Source of the DNA: Euonymus europaeus
Taxonomy: Eukaryota > Streptophyta > Magnoliopsida > Celastrales > Celastraceae
Length of the DNA stretch: 64,000 nucleotides
Direction: 5' to 3'
NCBI GenBank assembly: GCA_963580455.1
Contig: OY756964.1
Location: 25,890,001-25,954,000 of the forward strand
Within the stretch, counting starts at the first letter, position 1, and each line of letters begins with the position of its first letter. The translations under genes and the position numbers were made by a program. The notes beneath the pieces are model-generated. The model saw only the letters and a list, made by a program, of their open reading frames with translations. It was not told the DNA's origin and made no database searches. Of this stretch, positions 55,681 through 64,000 are shown piece after piece.

Positions 55681-58600
55681 CACACTTTAGTAAATGGGCT
55701 TCATTTCAAGGCCCATGCATGTGAAATTCAGTTACTTTTAGTTTACAAGATAGAAAATGTGAATTGTGTCTGAAAACTCTGAACATGAATTCCGGAAACA
55801 GAAGACTCTTTCACAAAAACAATCACGTGGGGACTTCTTCTATTCTACGTGACCGACACGTGTTAAACAGCAACTAAAGTCACAATGACTGTTCTAATTC
55901 ATAAAGATAAACCTCAATCACAAAAAAGTTTACTCAAAACATAATTACATAATTACTCAACAAAGTTTTCCCCCCTTTACGTGTAGGAAGGTTTTAATTT
56001 TAACATAAGTACACATCAATCAATTAGTGAAGACTGCTAATCTCATTCACCCTTTTTCTTCTTGGTTAGGTGAAGACCTCTAGTCCCACATAGACAAAGA
56101 CGGAGTCAGGAAATAATATTTAGGTGTCACTCTCGCACAAATGACGTATTTTTTAGATTTAAATATTTTAAAAAATGAATATGTGCGAGGCTTTGACTCA
56201 AAACGGACGATTATCATTTTCAAATGTTTGAGCTGGACATTATATATTGAAAATCATAGAAACGTCCGAATTAAATTAGGCTCCTCTATGACTTTTTCCC
56301 CGACTCTAGTCACAAAAACGCTAAATTAGGAAGCTATGCTTAAGAAATTAAATAGATGGGTTGTGCTTTGTTGGGTAGTGAAGTTGCGTTGAACGCTAAC
56401 AATACTAAAACAGAAGGTTTGGTATCTAAAGACTAAAAATAAGTGGGGTTAAATACCTAACCGAGTATAAATTCATACATAAAGCCTCCACACCTTTTAT
56501 TGCATACAATAATATGGTCCATGTATAGAATATACCATAATCCACATTTTTTGCTCACAATCAAGTTGACTATTATATTCATGTACGTACAAGGATGGGG
56601 ACTTCGTGGTTTGCACATCAGAGTTTGAATATTTCATGGTTTTATACTTTTATTGACTAACTCCACTTGCACCCCCAACTCTCAATTCCCCAATTTCCTT
56701 ATAAAAAAAGATATATAAGTAATTGTAATTAATCAACATCATCACCTAATTAAGCAATCATTATACAAACATTATATCCTCCAAATATTATAAAAATGCA
56801 CAGCTGGATTAATGTTCCGAATTATTTTTTGTTATTTTATTTTTATTTTTACATTATCTTATTAAAATATGTATGTAGTTTAATAGGTGAATTAAGGATC
56901 AATGCTTAATTGGTGAAGGGGGATTCCATGTACTCTTGTTATTATGGATGACTATGAGAAAATTCGGCATTTTTTTTTGACAAGCACGAAATATATATCA
57001 AATAATGAGAGAAAAACACGACAAGACGTCAATGTGGATGACTTGACAAGAAAACTAAAATGAAAAAACCTAAAATAATGAGTTATACTAAAACCATATT
57101 ACATAATCGAAGTTCCTTCTCACCTCCTTGGCTAGTATAACGGCAAGCCATTAATTTATCTCCTTATATTGATCACTTTTAGTGCTTTGAGTTTGGATTT
57201 TGAAAGTCAAATTACATTTTAAATACAGTGGTGCCTCCATGGGAAATCACCTTTCTTACTTGTCCATTTGCAAGCATTTACTCTATTGTTTTTTCACTCA
57301 GCATTTATTCTGAAAACTTTCTATTGCTTTTTACATGTAGAGTACACTGTACATATATAAATGAATGACCAATTTTCCATAAATTTTATCCCAACCAACT
57401 GACCATTTGGGTTTTTGTCAAAAGTCTTCAAGTTTAAGCGTGTAAGAATTTGAAATAGAAAATCACTTTTAAGTGATAATCTAACGGTGAATAAATCTGA
57501 AATCAAGCTGTATAAGTTTGGAAAGGTCTGACTTTAAATTTTACTGGAATCAATAATATTTCTGATCCTACATTAAATTTTGACTTGACTTACTATATTG
57601 TTGTAGATACCAAATTGATGTGTATAAAGGTCTCAGTGGACTATAATTTAGCCGATATTGAATGTCTAACAAATAAACTTATATATACAGTGAAACTTTG
57701 AAATAGGAAAAAATTTCTAATTTTCAAGAATCACGATATGTAATTCGATCAGTAATGTCAGCTGGACCACTACTTCAAAGAAAGAAAGTAATTCAAAGGA
57801 AGTAACATCATATTGTGCCAAAAAAATCCCACATTAAAAAACTATATGTAGTCCAATCAAATATATCCCTCTATTAAAATAAAGGCCCAATGATAAATAA
57901 GAAGGCCGAAACTGACGAGCTTAACAAGATTCTAAGCTCGAATACATCAAAAGCCCGTTACCATTAGGTAGACTAATATTTCATATTCGGCCACTAGCCT
58001 GCCTGACACATTATGTTTCATCGAGTTCAAGCCCAATATATGACAGCCCAATTTCATCATTTCATGGTCTCGCTGACTTTTTTTCAAATTTTGATTTCTT
58101 CATCTGTTAGCCGTTGATGCCGCCTTAGTTTCGTAATCTAGCATGCATTTTCTCCTCTCTTTTTTCCTCATACAATCCATCTTAGCTTGAATGAGGACAC
58201 TGGCTACTAATTGTTATACTGCGATCAAGAACTGCGCTATACTTATATGGTTATGGTGTTCTTCCGTGTTCTGCCACTTCATCTCAGGAGTAATAATTCT
58301 GTAAGATTCATAAGTGTACACAATCTTACACTAACATTAACTACACGAAATTAAATTTCGTTTGTAGCCGATGTCAAAACCGTCACCATTTGAACGAAAA
58401 ATTCATAGGTAAGAAAATACATGCGGTAACAAATTGGGATGAGGAGGCGTCACAAAGGACTATACAGTCTGTATTTATAGTTTTTTAAAGTGGATGTACA
58501 TATTACAAACGAATTCACTCAACTAGTTGAGGTTATAAAATACGGTTGTAAATTTAAGATAATGACTATCTGTTGCTTAAATGTAAAATCACATGTGAAA

Positions 58601-58936
58601 AGTTGTGGGTACAATAATATCGATTCAACCGTAGGTGAAGATTTGATCATTTAAAATTGTCACTATTCTAATTTTCTTAATCGCATATTTTTTTTAACAA
58701 TAGATGGTATTGTTTTATCATTTTTTTAGTGTTGCAATTTGTTCCTTCCATTTTCATTTTAATAATCAATATAAGAGATGGTCTTTGAAACATTCAAATA
58801 CACACAAAGAAGTCCAAATTAGATCGTAGCTAGATTTTATTTCTTAAAATTATTCTGAATTCGCAAAGACTTTGTAACGACATGCACATATATGAAACGA
58901 TGAAAGTGCTAAAACAAGGTGACAACATGATATCTT
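54970..58936. other. intergenic DNA
   Basis: Besides the duplicated block and MITE, AT-rich sequence with no gene I can support. Purine/AT tracts only. Confidence 0.4.
55034..55158. mobile_element. small MITE inside duplicated block copy A
   Basis: About 125 bp absent from copy B, where the sequence runs straight through GGTTGATTAGTGTCG. The ends CTGTTTGGGACATAGTAT and, reversed, GTCCGTTTGGATCAGAGTAT are imperfect inverted repeats. TAG (or TTAG) appears at both edges, a probable 3-bp target duplication. Possibly Tourist-like; class not certain. Copy B is an empty site. Confidence 0.65.
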
Positions 58937-59153
58937 CGGTTTGGGGTCGAGAAACCGAAACCCGTCTGCCAGTTCCCTGCCCTGGGAGTCACTGACAGAT
59001 GTAAGTCGCAGGATGTGCAGCCTTACGGTAGGGACCACCTGCCGCTTTAGAAGTGGTCGAATGCCTCTACGAGGGTTCGAACTCACAACCTCCACTTCCC
59101 CCGTTAAGAGTTTTGACAAGGTGGGTACCGCTCAGCCATATGCCCTGGGGGCA
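58937..59153 (-). mobile_element. tRNA-derived SINE, copy 2
   Basis: A 217-bp segment between perfect 17-bp direct repeats TGACAACATGATATCTT (58920-58936 and 59154-59170). On the minus strand it starts TGCCCCCAGGGCATATGGC, with box A-like TGGCTGAGCGGTA (59126-59138) and box B GAGTTCGAACC (59074-59084). It matches copy 1 in head, TGTAAGTCGCAGG and B-box regions, while internal parts differ. Confidence 0.88.
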
Positions 59154-59340
59154 TGACAACATGATATCTTGGCCAAGGGGTTGGAGTGCTACCATCTTAA
59201 CTGGGTTCCTATATACCTGAGTTGACAACACTTATTTATACTTTATTATGTTTAAACTCGAAAAGAAAGGAAAAGAAAATAAACATTATTATGAATATTG
59301 ATTGAAGCGCAATTAATGCAGGTTTGCTCATTCTTTACTT

Positions 59341-60421
59341 TCACTTTGTTGAAGATGAAAACTCCCAGCTGAGAATTTGATGGCTTTCTGTGAAATACCC
59401 AGTGGCAGCTATGAAGCCAACATAGACGAACTTTGGTACCGTACCCTCGACGTGAATCTGTTGGGAAGAAATCTTCACAAGTGGGTCTGAATCGTATCCT
59501 GCATATACTTCAGCCCAGTTCGCCCAGCTATTATAATCGATTTGAACGTTGATAACCTTCCCAATTTTATAGTCAATTCCACTGTTATTCAGGCTCTTAG
59601 CTATCGGTGGTTTTTCTACACTTGTTGTGTTGACAGCGATGTGATTCCCATCAATGTCAAAATTGTTTTTGTAAGTATCAAACTCCACTGCTAATTGACG
59701 ACCAATATCACTAGTTGCATCTGCAGATTCTGCACATAATGGTTTGGTTAGGAGACTGAGAAGTGCAGGGATTATTTAAATAAAGGAGGTCTTAATTTCA
59801 GGATCGAATCTTTGTTCCGATATCATATCCGACACTGTATAAATCAAAGCCAAAAAATCATCATGAATAAAAATTGGGACACAGGGGCATGTGTGTGTGT
59901 ATATATATATATATATTACTTGTATTTGGTTGTCCCACGTCTACAATATTGAAGCCAATGCTGTCACCTAGTGAAAGACTACTATCTGAAGTTATAATAA
60001 ATGTCATTCCATCTTTGTAAGGTGAATTGGAGGCTCCCACAATTCTGTATGTGAAGGCAGTAGAGACAATTGCTGGCCAAGCAACCACCGGTTGATTGTA
60101 TAGAACCCTTCCAACATTGTTTCTATTTGAGCTTTTAGAACCAAATAGTGCCGAATGCTCTGGCGTAAGGCTTAAGAAACCATCACCGGCTGAAGCAGCA
60201 CCGGTGCAGAGTAGGTTGCTCGAGGAGCTGCAACTCTGAGTGTTGAAAGCCTCGAAAGAAAACTTAGTACTGGAGGCCTGCGGTGCAGGCTGCGGAGCAA
60301 ACCTTGTTGCATAAGCTTGGTTGATAAACACAGCTGCAAGAAACATAACAAGATACATTGTTGTTGTATTTGTTTGATTTGACCACAACTTGTGAAGATT
60401 CATTACCAGCTTCGCATTCAT
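59341..60421 (-). CDS. legume-type (L-type) lectin, secreted
   Basis: Two exons, 60421-59920 and 59729-59341, with GT-AG, giving 296 aa. A hydrophobic segment (MYLVMFLAAVFINQAYA) is a signal peptide; KFSFEAFN starts the lectin domain, GFLSLTPE, DGMTFIITSDS and AVEFDTYKNNFDIDGNHIAV (the metal/sugar-binding strand) follow, and ESHQILSWEFSSS ends it. The domain looks complete, so it should bind carbohydrate in the apoplast or vacuole. It has no kinase domain. The frame opens at 60481, but a TATA box at 60504-60512 puts transcription start about there, so I prefer the next in-frame ATG at 60421 (60403 and 60358 remain possible). The intron end carries a GT/AT microsatellite. Confidence 0.85.
59891..59918. 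repeat. GT/AT microsatellite in the lectin intron
   Basis: GTGTGTGTGT followed by about 13 alternating A/T bases, directly next to the splice donor on the minus strand, so the intron begins GTAATATATAT. Confidence 0.75.
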
Positions 60422-60503
60422 ATACTGGCGACAATGTTTAATTAACTCCGTCAAATTATGGGTGTGTTGTTGAAAATCCACACGATTAATTGGTGGTCGA
60501 ATA

Positions 60504-60512
60504 ATTTATATA
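60504..60512 (-). promoter_or_regulatory. TATA box of the lectin gene
   Basis: TATATAAAT read on the minus strand, about 83 bases before the preferred start codon. It argues against using the upstream in-frame ATG at 60479-60481. Confidence 0.55.
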
Positions 60513-60694
60513 TGTGAAAGTGTGACATCTGTATCCAGTTATTCACCATAAGAAATATCAAACTTGTTGTCCTCTTCTATATTGTACTAGACTTCCAGGA
60601 AGAACAAGAAATGTGATACATAAGAGATTCGACATCGACGAGGAATTATTGGAAATGGAATCTTCATCGGCTATACATACACTTGTCTGTTATT

Positions 60695-61520
60695 GTTTTT
60701 GTGATAAACAATTTCCATTAGCATATAATTTAACATTCAACATATATGCTATAAGCAAAAAGTTACCTAACTAAATACTCAATAATAATTTTGGCATATA
60801 TGTTACAATTTTCAAATGTTACATAAAAAATCATTTTCAACAACATTTACCTTGTATCAAAAATGAAAAGTCTAAATCACCCTTTATATTTAGTCAAATG
60901 ACCAAAATATCCTTAATCTTAACAATCTATTATTTATTTATATTTAATAATATATTAATTTATATTTAATAATATATTAACATTTTTACTAATATATTTA
61001 ATTATTTATATTTAATAATATATTAACCTTTTTCTCATATATTTACTTATTTATATTTAATACTATATTTATTTTTAAATAATATATTCAATTATATTTT
61101 AAAAAATTATTTTTATTTACTTATCTATTATTTATTTTTATTTCATAATATATTTATTTTTATTTAGTAATAAATTGCTATTTATTTGTATTTAATAATA
61201 TATTTATTTATAGTAATATATTAGCATTTTTACTAATTTATTTAATTATTTATATTTAATAATATATTTATTTTAAATTATATATTCGATTATATTTAAT
61301 AATTTATTATATATTTTTGAAAAATATTTTTTTAATTTGTGCTACTGCCCTTGTATGTAATTAGCCACAACATTTGAAACAACATATATGTTTTTCCTGC
61401 AATAATGAATCAAACACCACAACATTAGAAATAACATAAATGTCAACATTTGAAACAATATATAGGCTACCAACATATAAATTAAATTATATGTTAACTG
61501 TAAAATTGTTTACCAAACGC
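60695..61520. mobile_element. AT-rich element with inverted-repeat ends
   Basis: Left end TTTTTGTGATAAACAATTTCC and CATATAATTTAACATTCAACA; right end, reversed, GCGTTTGGTAAACAATTTTA and CATATAATTTAATTTATATG. These form an imperfect inverted pair. The interior (60930-61320) is a minisatellite-like array of TATTTAATAATATATT motifs. No ORF and no clear target duplication. Confidence 0.5.
60930..61330. repeat. AT-only degenerate tandem repeat
   Basis: Degenerate units containing TTTATATTTAATAATATATT, with ATTTTTACTAATATATTTA between them. Almost no G or C for 400 bases. Confidence 0.65.
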
Positions 61521-61537
61521 TATCTATATACTAACAT

Positions 61538-62167
61538 GGAGCTTTTTGTTTGTACGTTGTGGAGTTGAATGGAATGACAGATTGGGCCTTAAATGGGCTT
61601 ATGATTTTATTTAAAGGATTTCTAAATTTATGGTTTTTTTACCAATAATGGGGTTGATTAGTGTCGTGAACTATAAAAGCGGATATGACAATGGGTAATT
61701 TGAGATTTAGTTGATAACAAAGTAATATGATAAATACCTTAAATACTTTCTTTTAGTGTGCTTCCAAAGGAATCAATTACACTTTAATGATCTAATTAGG
61801 GTTGCCTTACTAATATAGTATTTATTTGTATTAATATTTTAACTTTAAACTAATTATGTTTCAACCAACCGAGATGACTGAGTTGACTTGGGATTAATCC
61901 TTAGAATTTAAGTTTAATCTCTCTACATTAACATGTTTTTCCAACCGATTATTTAATTGGAGGAGGATGAGGAAATTTAAATATCTAAAATTTACGTAAA
62001 TCAAATACTCGTGATTTCTCATTAGGAAAACAAATATAATATATATCTTATGTAATTTGGGGAGAGTGAGTATTCATTATTTATATGTAACATATCCACC
62101 TAATTTCTCATCATTCAAAAAAAGGGTATGTTTTTGCTCTAAATACTAGTTTGACACTTTGACTAAA
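61538..62167. repeat. duplicated block, copy B
   Basis: Counterpart of 54911-55680: it begins GGAGCTTTTTGTTTGTACG and ends TTTGACTAAA. It lacks the MITE of copy A and is cut off at its right by sequence beginning GGGTAAATTACC. No translocator coding sequence follows to the left, so it is an upstream region without its gene. Copy A is in the same orientation. Confidence 0.85.
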
Positions 62168-62429
62168 GGGTAAATTACCAGCCGGTCATTAATAGTGACC
62201 ATTTTTACCACTTGGTCATACTATATGTACCTATTACCAATGCAGTTACACCGCAATTCGTACATGACAAAAATGCCGTCAAAATTTTGAAAATCAAACT
62301 GCACGGATAGTACCCGTCAGTCGACCACCTCCACTTTCACACACGATCGAAAGCTTTCTAGAAGCAACGTCAGTTGCAGTGGCGGTTCAACTTATTCACT
62401 GATGATATCTCTCCAGTAAGTAGCATATG

Positions 62430-63420
62430 TACTTGATACTGTCTGTTTACTATATAATGTTTTTTATCTGGTAATGAGTGCTATTGATCCTCCCTCGTCG
62501 ATTCCACCGTTGTTTCCCTCTTAGGTGACCTCATTGTCTCCCACTCTGGTTCCCAACTTTTCTTCTTAGAAATTCTTTATAGAATTTTGTTACTGATACT
62601 ATTAATGTTATAAAGATTTGTTTTTTGAAGTGTATTATGGATATTGTTTCCTTTGTCATTCTAATACTACTGTACAATGGGTTTTGTAGAGTGAAATTTT
62701 ATTACTTTTGATTCCCCTTTTGACTATGTTGGTGTTGTTGATGCTGTTAATTTTGTAACAAACCATATGGCTATTGCCATTGATACTAAACACTGAGGTT
62801 TTGATACTGCCTTATTCATGTTTTTATATGCAAAATGTATTGAGTTTGATAGTATTTAACATTATTTTAATACGGTGTATAACTTGTTTGTCAATGCAAT
62901 GACTTCATGTTCTTGAAATTTCACTTTTTATACTGGAAACTATGATTATACTGGTGGTACTGTTGATACTGATAATATTATTGATATTGTGTTGAGCATG
63001 TCCGTCAATGCATTTAGTCTTATTGTTTGATACTGCGGATTGTGATATTCATATTGGCACTGTCAATGTTATTGTCTCATTTATTTTGATTTTGCTCGTG
63101 TGGTTGATACTATTAAATATGGTTTTCATACAGTCTTAAGGATCTCTCTCTTTAGTGATAATGTTATTGGTATTGTTGATCTTGCTGGTATTTTGTTCTT
63201 AATATTGATCATTTTAATGTTGTTGTTAGATTTGTAAAAATATTGTCGGTACTATTGATAATGTTTTTGATATTGCTAGTATTGTTGGTACTAACATGTG
63301 TGGAATTGGTAGTTATAATATTATTGTTGTTTTCATACTAAAATTTTGTTTATACTGTTGATAATGTTGATACTTTTTGTACTGATGATTTGATACTGTT
63401 TATTGTATTGATTGAATTGT
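62430..63420. repeat. degenerate TTGATACTG repeats
   Basis: TTGATACTG, TTGATACTA and GATACTGTT recur irregularly many times (for example near 62431, 62795, 62960, 63030, 63360, 63390) and again at 63900-63945 after the ORF. They form a low-complexity, loosely periodic sequence enriched in G-A-T-A-C-T, unlike other intergenic DNA here. Confidence 0.6.
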
Positions 63421-63457
63421 GAATTTTGTTTTGGCAAAAAGTCAAATTGTTATAATA

Positions 63458-63891
63458 ATGGCTAGAAATTGGAATATTGTGCAATATCGTTCGAACTTGA
63501 TCAGTTTGGTTGAAGTGATTGGAAGATTCAAGTTCACAAAACAACAGAAAAACAAAATGCGATCACTTCCCTTCTGGAATTTAATCAATTCCATTAGTGA
63601 AAAAAATAGAAAAGTTGAAATGTTGAAGGAGCGACCTACTCAACAGTTTCACATGATTTTGTTTTCAATGACAAGTATTTGAACATCACAATTGATGACA
63701 TGAGGGCTATATTCGGCATCAAAGATGGGACAATCGAGATAGAGGTGGATCGACAAAAATTTGCAAAAGACACAAGCCTATACAGTCGATTCACAAAATG
63801 TACAAGGCTAAGTAAGAAGATTATCACATCCAATATGAAGGAAGCCGCATCCAAAGACACAGATGAATTTGTTGATGACCTATGCAGGTAA
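63458..63891 (+). pseudogene. transposon-associated domain fragment (MULE/Ulp1-type N-terminal domain)
   Basis: The first frame reads MARNWNIVQYRSNLISLVEV, PFWNLINSISEKNRKVE and stops near 63682. The next frame (63667-63891) reads VFNDKYLNITIDDMRAIFGI and EFVDDLCR, then GTAAAT as a likely splice donor. A one- or two-base frame break near 63650 separates the halves. The pattern of a helical PFWNLINSI block followed by LNITIDDMRAIFGIKDG resembles the N-terminal domain of plant transposon-derived Ulp1-type proteins. It is cut by the end of the window. A retained exon structure with intron is assumed. Confidence 0.5.
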
Positions 63892-64000
63892 ATTAAATTT
63901 TATACTGTTGACACTATTGATACTTATGATGATGCTGATACTAACAAGGTTTTATATGTCGTTCGAATGAATGAATGGGTAGATTGATTGTGCTGTTTTT

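Larger units (their letters stand above)
62168..64000 (+). mobile_element. left part of a probable MULE, running off the window
   Basis: GGGTAAATTACC at 62168 begins a sequence with TCATTAATAGTGACC, typical of Mutator-like terminal inverted repeats, at the precise point where duplicated block B stops. About 1.2 kb further, frames at 63458-63891 encode a domain typical of MULE-associated or Ulp1-type plant proteins. The right end and target duplication are outside the window. Confidence 0.5.

Noticed and set aside
1..64000. CRISPR arrays, operons, phage or bacterial mobile elements
   Set aside because: None seen; intron-rich plant genes and plant transposons explain the window.

Overview
The window is nuclear DNA of a flowering plant, most likely a eudicot. 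Genes are split by many GT-AG introns, intergenic DNA is AT-rich, and plant-specific families are present: cellulose synthase with a plant zinc finger, a PLS-DYW pentatricopeptide (PPR) protein, a legume-type lectin, an NPF transporter, a DUF642 relic, and Copia, TRIM, hAT, SINE and MULE elements. The species cannot be named from the sequence.

Bases 1-6.5 kb are a gene graveyard. A DUF642 cell-wall protein relic is split by a small LTR element with a perfect 5-bp target duplication. It is followed by the last two exons of a COX5b relic and a broken ARM-repeat gene. An intact acyl-protein thioesterase-like gene (nine exons, 9690-12594) comes next, then a nested-repeat patch with a GC-rich hAT MITE and a tRNA-derived SINE, then a one-exon gene for a conserved plant protein of unknown function (15774-17042).

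Bases 20.8-27.5 kb hold a complete CESA1-type cellulose synthase gene (14 exons, 1081 aa). It converges on a complete AFG1-like mitochondrial ATPase gene on the minus strand (14 exons, 596 aa, 42406 down to 28845). Intron 7 of that gene carries a young 5.2-kb Ty1/Copia element whose two 216-bp LTRs differ at one base. The AFG1-like gene shares a ~250-bp head-to-head promoter region with an intronless PPR-DYW gene (42654-44465).

Bases 47.7-50.9 kb are an NPF6.2/NRT1.4-type nitrate-transporter pseudogene, with an in-frame stop and a 521-bp TRIM element in an exon. A one-exon sugar-phosphate/nucleotide-sugar translocator-like gene (minus, 53810-54847) follows. Its upstream region is duplicated about 6.6 kb away at 61538-62167, and a MITE present in only one copy marks an empty site in the other. 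Between the copies lie a second SINE copy, a two-exon legume-type lectin gene (minus) and an AT-rich inverted-repeat element. The window ends inside a probable MULE carrying a broken ORF and long degenerate TTGATACTG repeats.

The working genes serve separate tasks: cellulose synthesis at the plasma membrane, mitochondrial protein quality control, organelle RNA editing, protein depalmitoylation, endomembrane sugar transport and carbohydrate binding. They form no operon-like system. No clearly new molecular system was found. The most informative signals are nested, datable insertions, a duplicated promoter region, and a pseudogene neighbourhood (DUF642, COX5b, thioesterase) that resembles gene pairs I recall from Arabidopsis.
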